Shown in pieces: positions 33,835 through 45,062 of a stretch of 64,000 nucleotides of DNA (position 1 is the stretch's first letter; every line of letters starts with the position of its first letter). A model generated the notes under the pieces. It saw nothing but the letters and a program-made list of their open reading frames with translations. It did not search any database and was not told where the DNA came from. Origin of the DNA: Cervus elaphus. Lineage: Eukaryota; Chordata; Mammalia; Artiodactyla; Cervidae. Where the stretch lies: contig NC_057818.1 of the NCBI RefSeq assembly GCF_910594005.1, positions 59,284,001-59,348,000 of the forward strand, in the 5' to 3' direction. Both the position numbers and the translations under genes were made by a program.

Positions 33835-34300
33835 GTCCGTCTAGTCAAAGCTGTGGTTTTCCCAGCAGTCATGTACAGATGTGACAATTGGACATAATGA
33901 AGACAGAGCACCAAAGAATTAATGCTTTTGAACTGTGGTGCTGGAGAAGACTCTTGAGAGTCCCTTGGACAGCAAGGAGATCAATTCAGTCAATCCTAAA
34001 GGAAATCAACCCTGAATATTCATTGGAAGGACTGATGCTGAAGCTGAAGCTCCAATACTTTGGCCACCTGATGCAAGGAGCTGACTCAGTGGAAAAGACC
34101 CTGATGCTAAGATAGATTGAGGGCAGGAGGAGAAGGGGATGACAGAGGATGAGACTGTTGGACGGCATCAACGACTCAATGGACATGAGTTTGAGCAAGC
34201 TCAAGAAGATAGTTAGGGAAGATAGCCAGGGAAGCCTGGTGTGCTGCAGCTCATGAGATTGCAAAGAGTTGGACATGATTTTAGCAGCTGAACAACAACT
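33835..34300 (+). mobile_element. BovB LINE 3' fragment
   Basis: Plus-strand frame gives RRLLRVPWTARRSIQSILKE and LKLQYFGHLMQGADSVEKTL, the usual BovB C-terminal region, ending shortly before the SIGLEC5 3' flank. Confidence 0.92.
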
Positions 34301-34409
34301 ACTTTTGGTCACAAGTCCTATGGTCCTCCACCCATACCAGGGAATTCTGACCACTGCCAAGAAGGCCATTTGTTTTTAAATGATTGGAGGCTGAGTGTTA
34401 CAGGCTGAA

Positions 34410-34589
34410 AACTCATGTTCTTATAAGAAGAATGAATTAGGACACAGAAACACACAGCGAGGAGACCGTGTGAGGACACGGGGAGAAGACAACTATCTCC
34501 AAGCCAAGGAGAGAGGGTTCAGAGGGAACCAAGCCTGCCGACACCTTGATCTCAGACTTCCAGGCTCCAGACCATGAGAAAAGAATTCC
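34410..34589 (+). mobile_element. MLT1-type LTR forming SIGLEC5 3' flank
   Basis: CTTATAAGAAGAATGAATTAGG, GACACGGGGAGAAGAC, GCCAAGGAGAGAGG and CGACACCTTGATCTCAGACTTC match the MLT1 series in order, stopping at the SIGLEC5 stop codon. On the gene strand it supplies the first bases after the stop in antisense. Confidence 0.8.
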
Positions 34590-37500
34590 TCACTTGTGTA
34601 TCTTGATCTCTGAGTACTCAGTGTGAGTGCCTTCCTTTTTCTGAGGCTTTGGCTTGTGAAATCGGAGGAAAGCATAGTGAGGTTCTTGTTCATTTCTTGA
34701 GATGGGGCCAGCCCCAGCGGGGGCGGGGTGGTCTGCAGGGGGTTCTGTAGAGAACTGGGGCTGGCGTTCCTGAGAGGAAGGAGGAGAAAGGATTCAGATC
34801 CAGGCAACAGGGTCTGGGAGAACTATGGAGTCAAAGACAATGGAATGGAATTGGAACTGATAGAACTTTCATCATTTGCCCATTCATTTGTTCAAACATA
34901 GTTAATTCAGATTGACCAGCCCTTCGTGTTTACATGGATCACATTATATTCTTTAAAAGTGCTAGGAGAGAATACTATTGTCATATGTGTCTTAGAATAG
35001 TAAAACTAGGGCTAAGAGAGATTATAGACATTGTTTTCCTGAAGACACACATCTATAGATGCACCCCTGAGCCAGGACTCGAAACCAGTTCTTTCCAAAT
35101 AGGGTGCTATCCTTCGTTCAGGCTGTGTGTGTAGGAGGTGCTGTGTGTGGAGTGATGGAAAAAGCAGACATAGTCCCTCATATTATGCAGTGTGTGGTTT
35201 TATGTGGTTTTTTTTTTCTTTTGAGGGGGTGGTTTTGTTTGTTTTAGCCAAACCACACAGCTTGCAAAATCTTAGTTCCCTGATCAAAGGATCAAACAGA
35301 TGCCTCCTGCCATGGAAGCTTGGAGTCTTAAGCATTGGACCGCAGGGAAATCAGGGAAATCCTGCTTATGGTTTTCTAGGAGAGGCAGTTAACAGACAAA
35401 TACATCTCAAGATCTAAATTTGATAGGAGATATTTTGAAATATAAAGCAAGGGCAGGGGTGGGCAGGTTCTAGAAGACAGAGTAGAGATCAGATCCTGCA
35501 ATAAAAATGGTAACCAGATCCCCTCACTCATATCTGCCGCCTGCCTGCAACACCCTCAGGCTATCAGTTCAGTTCAGTTCAGTCGCTCGGTCGTGTCCGA
35601 CTCTTTGCGGCAAGCGGGAAATAGAAACCCTCGAACAGTAGTGAAGAGAGGCAGACAGATCATCCTTGGATTAGGAGAAAACAGTTGCTGTTGTTGCTTA
35701 GTCACTAAGTCTTGACTCTTTTGTGACCCTATGAACTGTAGCCCACCAGGCTCCTCTGTCCATGGGATTTTCCAGGCAAGAATAGTGGAGTGGATTGCCC
35801 TTTCCTCCTCCAGGGGATCTTCCTGACCCAGGCATTGAACCTGCATCTCCTGAACTGGCAGGCAGATTCTCTACCACTGAGCCACCTGGGAAAGTGAAAG
35901 TCGCTCAGTTGTGTCCAACTCTTTGCGACCCCATGGACTATAATCCATGGAATTCTCCAGGCCAGAATACCAGAGTGGGTAGCCATTCCCTTCTCCAGGG
36001 GATCTTCCTAACCCGGGGATTGAACCCAAGTCTCCCACATTGCAGGTGGATTCTTTACCAGCTGAGCCACCTGGGAAGTCCGAGAAAATGGTTATTTTAC
36101 TTTATTTTTTTGGCCACGCCACACAGCTTGCAGGATTTTAGTTTCTGACCAGGAGTCAAACCCAGGCCCCCCTGCGGTGAAAGTGCCAAATCCTAACCAC
36201 TGGACCACCAGGGAATTCCCCTGAAAATGGCTATTTTAGAAGATAGAGAGAAGGCTGCCCATATTAAGGAAAAGCAAGGTGAAAATACGTAAGTTAATAG
36301 TTTAAATCTACTATAGCCAAAACACAGAAAGGAAAAAAATGTGTCTGTTAATAACTATGACTGAAGTATTTGTATATGGATGAACCTCACCAATCAAAAG
36401 ATAGAGACAGAGAATTTTATTAGCAAATGAGATTCAGCAACATGGTGAATCAATGATTTATTCCAGAAATATTGTGCATCTACGAGCTAGGCATTCCTTT
36501 AGGTGTTGGGAAGACAACAGGGAATAAAGTGATAACAACAGCAACAAACTGCCTTTGGGACTTACTCGAGGAGGGAAAGGTTCTGATTGGTTATCAGGAG
36601 GGCTTGCTTCATCCATGCCAGAAACTCTTCTCATCATGCCTCATAACTACTCTGAGCTTCCCTGATGGCTCAGATGGTATACAATCTGCATGCAGTGAGG
36701 GAAATCTGGATTTGATTCCTGGGTCAGGAAGATCCCCTGGAGAAGCAAATGGCTACCCACTCCAGTATTCTTGCCTTGTTACAATAAGTCTTAACCACTG
36801 GACCATTAGGGAAGTCCCAATATTAATAATATTCCTATGTCACAGAAAATAAATAGAGGCCAGAGAAAGCACATCATTTGTCCAAGGTCACACACCTTGT
36901 AAATAAGATAGGATTTGAATGCAAGCAGTCCAGCTCCAGAGTACATGTTTTGAACCATGATACTATAGTGACTCAAAGAGACACTCATTAAAAAAAGATA
37001 AAAAGAAGGTTACTGAAAATTTGAAAGTAACATAACAGAAAAGATGTCTCATGATTTCTGACAAGATGGGGATTGAACACACACTAAGGATTCCATTACC
37101 CAAGATCAACCAAGAAGAAACTGCAGGGGGAAATACATAAATTAAATTTAAAACCTGATTTTCTGTCTTCTTGTTCTGCCAGTTCCTGAGAGAGGAGTTT
37201 TGAGATAATCAACCCTAACTGTGGATGTGCCTATTTCTCCTTGCAACTCTGTCTGTGTTTGTTGATTTATTTTGAGAGACAATGCTCCATTATTGGGGGC
37301 ATCTACACTTAGGATTTTACATCTTTTAATAAAACACTAGAGGCCATATATAGAGATTGAGCATCACATGAGTCCATTTATATGACATTCAAGAATGGAC
37401 AAAATGAATCAATAATGGTAGAAATCAGTGATTGCTGGAAAGGGGTGGGGGTGAATGAGAAGGGGAATAAAAGAATTTGGGGCCCTGATGGAAGTGTTCC

Positions 37501-40500
37501 CTATCTTGACTGGGGACATGGTTGCAGGAGGTATGCGTTTGTCAAAGTTTGTTTAACTTCATATTTAAACTGTGTAAATACCTCAATATGGGCTTCCCTG
37601 GTGACTCAGTGGTAAAGAATCTGCCTGCCATTGCAGGGGACATGGGTTCGATCCCTGGGTGGGGAAGATCCGCTGGAGAGGGAAATGGCAACCCACCCCA
37701 GTATTCTTGCCTGGAGAATCCCATGGACAGAGGAGCCTGGTGAACTACGGTCCATGGGGTCGCAAAAGAGTTGGACACGACTTTGCAACTACACAACAAC
37801 AACATCTCATTAAAGTTGATAGTAAATAACAGGGCGGTAGATTTGAAAAATACACATCAGAAGTGATAAACTGTGACGCTAGGATGCCTCAAGCTCTCTA
37901 TCCTACTTCCTTGTCCTCAGTGAGTCTGACACAGACTAGGTTTGGACCAATTCTCTTCCCCATAATCAATGTGAGAAGAAAAGGCTAAAGCCCTAGGAGA
38001 ATATGATAATCTGATATACCAAGCAAAATACCCCCCAACCAACCAACCAAATTATCTACATATTTCATCAGAAGCAGCCGTGCTAGAGCAGTTGAATCAG
38101 TAGTTTTAAACAACCCCATGTGGAATTCCAGGGAGTGCTGGATGTTAGTAGGGAAATGCCAAGGGCTCGGACCAGGGGTCGCCCACAAGGGGTAAGCTGA
38201 ATGGGACCGACCGCCCCATTACTCACCCTGGAGCCGGAGCCCACGGCGTGGTTCGTATCATCCATGCTTTGCACCGGCTGGGTCTTTCTGTGGGTCTTCA
38301 CTCTAAGGGAACAGCCCTGGGCATTTCAGCCTGCTAATTTGGGGCACGGGGTAAGCAGACCATCCCCTCTATGAAGAGCATGGAATGAAGAGGTGGTGGC
38401 CGTGGACCCAGCGTCCAGGTGCTCCCACCTGGGCAACCCAGCAGCTGGACTGGGGCTGGGGAAGAAACCCCCAGGCTTGGTCCAGTTGCTTACGGGCTGA
38501 TTCACGCCGTCACTCAGCCTTCCTTCTCTGCCTGGGGGCTTTCCAACCAGTCCCCGGTCCTCCGGCTCAGGTCTTCTGAGATTCCAGGACCCTGAGCCCT
38601 TCCCACCCTGGGCTTCTCCCCCCACCCTGGAGCCCCGCCTCACCTGAAGAGGAGATACAGGCAGAGAGAAAGCAGGACCGTGACGCTAGCTCCCCCGACT
38701 GCTCCCAAGACCTTGCCGGCCCTGGGCTGTGGTTTACCTGTAGACAATTTGAATCTTGTTTCAACTCCAACCCCAATACATGGCATCTTCCCAACAGGCC
38801 ACCCCTCTCTGTGTTCTGTTAGTGTACCCGCCTGCCCCTTGACTTCCCATCCAAGACTCGGTCACTGGACGTTCCCATCGCCCTGTAGACCCTGGGGCCA
38901 GCCCCTTCCCCTGGACTCAGGACTGAGAATCTTCTACCACCAGCCACGCCAGCTGGGGCCCCGGGGTGCCGCTTCTCCAAGTTCCATCCCTCTGGGGCTG
39001 TTCGAGTTGACTTGTGTTTCCCTCCCCCAAGTTCATATGTTGAAGTCCCCTCACCCCCTAGTCACTCAGAATGTCACCTTATTTGGAGAGGAGATCTTTA
39101 CTGAGGTAATGAAGTTAAAATGAAGGCCCAGCAGGGCCTCCCGGTGGCTCAGTGGGAAGGAGTCTGCCAGCCAATGCGGGAGACACGGGTTCGATCCCTG
39201 GTCCGGGAAGATCTCACAGGCCTCAGAGCAGCTAAGCCCCCGCGCCACAACTATTGAGTCTGTCCTCTAGAGCCCGAGAGCTTTAACGACTGAAGAAGCC
39301 CTTGCTCCCTAGCGCCCATGCTCTGCAACAAGAGAAGCCACCACAATGAGTACCGCAACTCAAGAGCAGCCCCCGCTCTCCACAATTAGACAAAGCCCCC
39401 ATAGCAACGAAGACCCAGCACAGCCAGAGATAAATTGTTTAATTAAAAAACATGAGATCAGCAGGGACTAATCCAATATGACTGATGTCCTAGAAAGGGG
39501 AAATTTGGACACAGACACATGCAGGCTTTTATGTTCTATGTAAACATAAAAGCGAGGGTGGGGAGGCTTCCCAGGTGGCGTTAATGAAAAAGAACCTGCC
39601 CCCCATTGCAGGAGACCCTCATCCTCCTGGGAGCAGGAGGGGGTTCCAGCAGCTGCCGGGGGGGGGGGGGCTGTGGGTTCGATCCCTGGGTTAGGAAGAT
39701 TCCACTGGAGGAGGGTATGGAAACACACCCCAGTATTCTCGCCTGGAGAATCCCGTGGACAGGGGAGCCTGGAGGGCTGCAGTCCATGGGGTCACAAAGA
39801 GTCGGACACAACTGAAGAGACTGAGCACTCAGCCACAAAACATGAAAGCAGAGATGGGGGTGATGCTCCTACGAGCCAAGGAACACCAAAGGTTGCCAGC
39901 AAAACTGTCAGAAGCCACGGGGAGAGTCCTGGAACAATTCTCACAGCCTGGGATGGAGTCAACCCTGCTGACACCTTGATCCCAGGCTTCCAGCCGCCAG
40001 CACCGGGAGGTGTATCTGCTTAAGCCCCCAGTTGGAGGTGCTTTGTTCTGGCTGCCCTAGCAGACTCATATAAGGATCCAGGCTCCTCTTCTCTCGGGCA
40101 TCAGCTCTCGGCAGGCCCCTGACCTGGCAGCAGCAGGACAAACCCACTCTGGGCCCTGTGGACGTTCAGGGCCTCGTAGTTGAGGCTGAGGCCGGAGCTG
40201 AGGCCGGAGCTGAGCCCCTCACGGAGGCTCAGGGAGCCGTTGGCCCAGGGCCTGGTGGAGCTGGAGTTGACCTTGAAGGAGGCGTTGCTGAAGTTCCCCT
40301 CCAGCAGCCCCTCACCGAGCCGCCAGCACAGGGAGGCAGCCGGCCGAGCTCGGGAGGAGCAGCTGCAACACAGACCCTCGTCCTTCTGGGAGCAGGAGGG
40401 GCCCAGCAGCTGTGGGGGGGTGCTGTGGGGAGACATGGGAGGGATCAGGGGCACCTCTCCCCTCCCTGGAACCCCGGGATCTTGTCCCCAGGGGGCCCCA

Positions 40501-42996
40501 CACTCACAGACCACGGAGAGGCTCAAGGAGATATTTTGGGAGCCCAGCGGGTTCTGAGCCTGGCAGGTGAACACTTCTTCTTCTGCTGCCCCTACACGAG
40601 GCAGCTCCAGGACCCCAGTGCTGGAGATGGCGGTGACCTCCAGGGCGGGAGACCCCCGGAACCAGCTCAGCTGTGCAGGGGGGTTGCTGTCAGCAGCACA
40701 CAGCAGCCGCAGCACCTGGCCCTCCTGGACGGGAAGGGACGAGGTGTTCTGCAGAATCTTGAGGGCTTCGGGGGAAGAGAAGGGCAGAGAGACAGACAGA
40801 TGGGCTGGGCAAAGCTGGGACCTCTCTCCTCCTGCGATGTCCACACTCGCTCTGGGGAGGGGACTGGCAGAGTCTGAACCACAGGCATTCAGAAGAAGCC
40901 CCAGCGGTTTCCCTGGAGCTGCCCAGACTGTCCATCAGATGGGGCACAGAGGGCGCAGGGCAAGCATGTTTGTGTTTGAGACACTCAGTCGTGCTCGACC
41001 CTTTGTGACCCCATGGACTTTAGCCCTCCAGGCAGGAATACTGGAGTGGGTTGCCATGCCCTCCTCCAGGGACTCTTCCTGACCCAGGGATCGGACCCGG
41101 GTCTCCCATATTGTGGGCAGGTTCTTTACCACTGAGCCACCAGGGAAGACCTGGTGGACAAGGATACAGTGAGCAAGCGCAGTTATGGGCCAAAGAAGAG
41201 AAAACAGCAGGCGGTAAAACATCAGAGAGAGATTTCCTTGGCGGTCCAGTGGTTAGGACTCCACACTTCCACTGCAGGGGACACGGGTTCGATCCCTGGT
41301 CAGGGAACTAAGATCCTGCATGCTACATTGTGTGGCCAACTGCTGACACCGCCCCCCCCCCAAAAAAAAAACAAACATCAGAGAGAAAGCAAAAGGAATG
41401 TGACAGCTTCCTTTGAATTTAGCCAAAGAAAGCTGTGGGTGAGCTGAAGGTTAACTTCTGGGAGCTGAGCTTTCGGAATTCCGCCCCCCTGTCTCCCCCC
41501 CCTCCCCGACTCTCCCTGTGTCTGACCTCAATAGCTGGGCCCTCAAATATGTTCCAGTTAGTCCTCTGACAGGGCTTCCCAGGTGGCACTAGTGGTAAAG
41601 AATCCGCCTGCCAATGCAGAAGACGCAGGAGTCGTGGGTTCGATCCCTGGGTGGGGAAGATCCCCTGGAGGAGGAATTGGCAACCTACTCCAAGCATTCT
41701 TGCCTGCGAAATCTCATGGACAGAGGAGCCTGGCGGGCTACAGTCCATGGGGTCGCAAAGAGTCTTAACAGGACTGAGCAAAAAGTCCTGTGAGGTCCAA
41801 CGAAGCTCTGTCCTGGCAGAGACCTGGGTTCCGTCCCCACTCTGGAGGGGAGAGGTCTCTTCCTACCTGTCCTGTTTCCTTGGAACATGCTGATGGCCAC
41901 GTGCTGTGGAGCATCTGTGACAGAAGGTTAAGCAGGATCAACATTCGTGGCGAGGGAGTGGGCGGGCACTGGTGCCATGGAAACAAGTGCTCAGCTGCAA
42001 GACCCGGATATCGGGCCCCACCCCAGCTCCCCCTGCCCGCACACCCTCAGGCCCCCGGGCGTCCTCACCCCTCACTCACAGGTGACATTGAGCAGGATGG
42101 TCCGCTCCACCATCGCCCCGCTTCTGGGGAACTTCACCTGGCAGATGAGCCTGCTGCCGTGGTCCTGGGGCCGTGGGGTGAGGGTGAGCACCGACGAGAA
42201 GGGGGTCCTGGGGCCCAGGGAGCTGGGGGCAGCGGACGTCCAGGAGAAGACGGGGGGCGTGGCCCGCTCGCAGGCCCAGGGCACAGAGCAGGTCAGGTTC
42301 CCGGGGCGGCCGGCCTCCAGGGCCCCCGGGCTGAGGACGTGGGGCTGATGGGTGAGCGCTGGTGAGGGCAGAGAGAAGGATGGGGCCCCCTTGGCATGTT
42401 GTTAGCCTGCCCCAGGGTCCCCACCCCAGCCCTGGTTTCTGGTGCCCCTTTCTTTCCCTGAGCCCCCCTGCCATACCTGTCACGTTCAGAAAGAACATCT
42501 TGTTTAGATATGGGAATTTTCTGAAGTGTGTCTCGGCTCGAAAGAAGTATGTCCCGCTGTCCCCTGCGTTGACATCCGTGATGCTTAGGCTGCAGTTTCT
42601 GGCCTGGGGCTCCCTGGGGAGGGAGAATCGCCCCTGGGTCCCCTCATGCAGCTTCTGTACCGGCTTGTTCGTGGCCACCAGGGGATCGTGTTTTGTATCT
42701 GCCCCTTCCCGGAACCAAAACATGTAGATCTTTCCAAAGGAAACCCAGGGATGGGGAAAGGTGCAGGGTAGGAGGACGCACAGGCCCTCCTGCACGATCA
42801 CATTCTGCCGCAGTTCCAGGCGCTGAGCTAGGGGTGCTGGGCAGAGGGAGAAAGTCAGCCTGGAGCTCCAGTGCCTCGCCCCAGTGTGTGTGTGGGCGGG
42901 GGTGGGGGTTGGGGGGTGGGGGGTCGGTTCCCGGTGCCCCTCGGCCCACTCACCTCCCCACAGCACGAGGGGCAGCAGCAGCAGCAACAGCCGCAT
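34590..42996 (-). CDS. SIGLEC5: SIGLEC5 (V-set, three C2-set, two-tyrosine tail), one exon out of phase
   Basis: Myeloid sialic-acid receptor of the inhibitory type. Minus exons: 42954-42996 (signal, MRLLLLLLPL), 42477-42836 (V-set), 42080-42358 (C2), 41867-41914 (linker, YAPQHVAISMFQGNRT), 40508-40765 (C2, starts ALKILQNTSSLPVQEG), 40124-40422 (C2, QLLGPSCSQ and SLCWRLGEG), 38644-38737 (membrane, KVLGAVGGASVTVLLSLCLY), 38227-38302 (tail, RVKTHRKTQPVQSMDD) and 34590-34769 (tail, EPHYAFLRF and TEYSEIKIHK stop). Wording and layout match human SIGLEC5. The V-set keeps Arg in YFFRAE; the membrane run has no buried charge. The exon at 40124-40422 is 299 nt, so its start, next to a run of seven C, is one base out of phase; with the base restored the length would be about 545 residues. 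That exon also has Tyr in place of an Ig cysteine. It may be a functional gene with an assembly error or polymorphism, or a recent pseudogene. Confidence 0.88.
34800..35234. other. SIGLEC5 intron sequence
   Basis: Upstream of the last exon on the gene strand; no additional exon or repeat recognised. Confidence 0.45.
35235..35370 (-). mobile_element. tRNA-derived SINE fragment (CHR-like)
   Basis: Reverse complement of CHR head: ATCTTAGTTCCCTGATCAAAGG and TTAAGCATTGGACCGC. Confidence 0.65.
35565..36085 (-). mobile_element. BovB end fragment and two Bov-tA SINEs
   Basis: CAGTTCAGTCGCTCGGTCG at 35565-35612 is a short terminal fragment. Complete Bov-tA units follow at 35690-35890 and 35891-36085. 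All lie in the last intron of SIGLEC5. Confidence 0.85.
36086..36225 (-). mobile_element. tRNA-derived SINE head (CHR-like)
   Basis: Reverse complement begins GGGAATTCCCTGGTGGTCCAG. Confidence 0.8.
36655..36820 (+). mobile_element. Truncated Bov-tA with an adjoining CHR fragment
   Basis: The plus Bov-tA stops at CCAGTATTCTTGCC (about 36775). A minus CHR remnant (TTAACCACTGGACCATTAGG) follows at 36787-36818. Confidence 0.75.
36821..37585. other. SIGLEC5 intron sequence
   Basis: AT-rich, no exon recognised. Confidence 0.45.
37588..37802 (+). mobile_element. Bov-tA SINE in SIGLEC5 intron
   Basis: Complete plus unit about 425 bp from the first cytoplasmic exon. Confidence 0.9.
39127..39445 (+). 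mobile_element. CHR-type SINE
   Basis: Complete unit within the MLT1 LTR. Confidence 0.88.
39560..39838 (+). mobile_element. Bov-tA SINE with expanded middle
   Basis: The normal head and tail are separated by an extra GC-rich stretch with a G-run at 39659-39670. Confidence 0.85.
40970..41152 (-). mobile_element. Bov-tA SINE in SIGLEC5 intron
   Basis: Minus unit; ends CACCAGGGAAGACC. Confidence 0.88.
41228..41372 (+). mobile_element. tRNA-derived SINE head (CHR-like)
   Basis: GATTTCCTTGGCGGTCCAGTGG with a C-run and A-run tail at 41350-41371. Confidence 0.8.
41570..41785 (+). mobile_element. Bov-tA SINE in SIGLEC5 intron
   Basis: Complete plus unit about 80 bp from the linker exon. Confidence 0.9.
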
Positions 42997-43130
42997 CCCT
43001 TCCTGATTTCTCCCGGGGCAGGATCCACCTTCCGGATCCGTCTGAAAGAGAAGGCCAAGCTGCAGATAAAGGAAGGGCGGAGGAAGCTCAGACAGGAAGC
43101 TGCGGTGAGATAACCAGGCCACAAGCCCCT

Positions 43131-43143
43131 AAGAGGAAACTTC
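43131..43143 (-). promoter_or_regulatory. Candidate ETS/PU.1-type element upstream of SIGLEC5
   Basis: AAGAGGAAACTTC, one inserted A away from the word shared by the two other Siglec promoters and 135 bp from the start codon. Three further GGAAG cores lie at 43070-43100. Confidence 0.4.
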
Positions 43144-43524
43144 AGGCTTAGAGAGTCAGCAGTGGTTGGCCCCGCCAAGATCATTCTGCCATTTCTGCAT
43201 ATTGGAAGGTGACCCCTGAGGATCAGAGAGGGCAAGGGGCTTGCCTGAGTGAGGCAGCAAGGAAGGACGGGAGCCCCGGAGTCCTGCCTCCGGGGCTCCT
43301 GCCCTGTTTTCTGCCCTGGATAAGGGGGCTCCCCTATGCAGCTCCCTGAGAGTCATGGCCTGGGGAATCCTCATGGAGGCGGCCTGTTCGGGATGGAACT
43401 GGAGACATCTTATATGGGCACCAGGGGCAGGAGAAGGTGTGGGTGAGGCAAGAGAAGCAACACATGCCTTTACTTGATTGATTCATTCATTCATTCACAA
43501 ACTAACATAAAACAGGACAGATTT
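43144..43524. other. SIGLEC5 5' flank
   Basis: Unique sequence, no exon seen. Confidence 0.45.
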
Positions 43525-43770
43525 GGCGACTTCCCTGGTGGTCCGGTGGTTAAGAATCCACCTTGCGCCAAAGGGGATGCAGCCTCGATCCCTGTTTGGG
43601 GAACTAAGATCCCACAGGCCTGGGGCAGCTGAGCCCACGTGCCGCAACTACTGAAGCCTGTGCGCTCTGGAGCCTGCGTGCCCCAACTAGAGAGAAGGCC
43701 GTGCGCCACATGAAAGAGCCTGTGTGCCGCTGCTAAGACCCAACACGGCCAAAATGGTTTTTTCCTAAAC
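43525..43770 (+). mobile_element. CHR-type SINE
   Basis: CTTCCCTGGTGGTCCGGTGG head and CHR body, with a tail near CAACACGGCCAAAATGG. Confidence 0.87.
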
Positions 43771-44554
43771 AAAAAAGACAGGTTTGAATCAGTCCTCACC
43801 CTCGACTAGCTTAAACAGTGGGGGAAGACAAACAAACCTGAGCTTTATTTAAGGGCAACCGGGAGCCACGGAAGGTTCTTGAGCAGAAGCGGGACAGAGT
43901 CATATAGGTATAACATGATCTTGCTGAAGCCAGTGTAGGGAACAGCTGGAAGGGAGAGGCTGGAGGCCAAGAGGAAGCTTCTGTGATTGGGAGGAAGAGA
44001 ACCACGCCTGCGGGGAGATAGCAGCCTGGGTGATGGAAGAGAGACGCCACTGAAGACACTTTGGGGAAGTGAGATTTGAGGGGAGGCGTTGGGGGCCAGG
44101 GGGAGAGAGAGATGTCTAGAGTGACTCTCTGAGCGCTGACTCCAGCTACTGGGGGGCGGGGGATGGAAGTGCCACCGCCAAGAGCAGGATAAATGTGCAG
44201 GTCTAGGCTGGGCAGACGGGGGCTGAGAAGGTAGCAGAGCTGCCCCTGGAGGTGGACACGTAGACACACTCACGGAGCGGGGGCAGAGGGCCCTGGGCGG
44301 GGCAGTGGGAACCCGCACACCCGCATGCCCGCATGCCCCTGATTAAGCTTAACTGTGGGATGTAGGGAGAGCTGGTGGTGGTGACCGAGATGGCCTGTTC
44401 GGGAAGAGAACAGGTGGTTACTGGTGACACAGATGAGAGTTTTGCCAGGGAAGGGAGAGAGGGGGTGGCAGCCAGACAGCAGGGAGCAGAGAAGTGAGGC
44501 AAATGCGGGCTGGGGTGGGGCGGGCGAAGTGGAATCCCACTGACCGTCTTTGCT
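43771..44554. other. Intergenic sequence without recognised gene
   Basis: Long GC-rich minus open frames overlap here but show no domain, splice pairing or codon pattern supporting a gene. Confidence 0.45.
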
Positions 44555-44828
44555 GCTGCTGCTAAGTCGCTTCAGTCGTGTCTGACTCTGTGCGACCCCA
44601 TAGACGGCAGCCCACCAGGCTCCGTCGTCCCTGGGATTCTCCAGGCAAGAACACTGGAATGGGTTGCCATTTCCTTCTCCAGTGCATGAAAGTGAAAAGT
44701 GAAAGTGAAGTCGCTCAGTTGTGTCCGACTCTTCGCGACCCCACAGACTGCAGCCCACCAGGCTCCTCCATCCATGGGATTTTCCAGGCAAGAGTACTGG
44801 AGTGGGTTGCTATGGCCTTCTCTGACTG
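44555..44828 (-). mobile_element. Bov-A2 SINE (two units)
   Basis: The AGTGAAAAGTGAAAGTGAAGTCGC linker joins two monomers. Confidence 0.9.
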
Positions 44829-45062
44829 ACTGCCTTTAGCCCTCTCCCCTTTAAGCTTGAAGACCCCGCTTCTGCCCTGAGCAGTAGGAAGCCCCCTCCA
44901 TCTCTGCCCCAGAGGAGTGCTTCCTTCCTACCTGTACCATTTCCGTGGGTGGGGCCAATAGCCCAGGTTCTTGGAGCATTTGGAATGGAGATAAGAAGGT
45001 ATTTTCTCCTTCAATCATGGGGAGAGATGGTGACTTTAACTCTGGCTGGATCTGCAGAAGGG

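Larger units (their letters stand above)
39020..40075 (+). mobile_element. MLT1-type LTR, broken by two SINEs
   Basis: Pieces GTTCATATGTTGAAGTCCCC, GGGACTAATCCAATATGACTG, CCAAGGAACACCAAAGGTTG and CTGACACCTTGATCCCAGGC are in MLT1 order. A CHR (39127-39445) and a Bov-tA (39560-39838) separate them. The LTR ends about 50 bp from the SIGLEC5 exon at 40124. Confidence 0.78.

Noticed and set aside
42076..43122. A single 348-codon gene
   Set aside because: It reads through SIGLEC5 introns; conserved phase-1 splice sites define the true exons.
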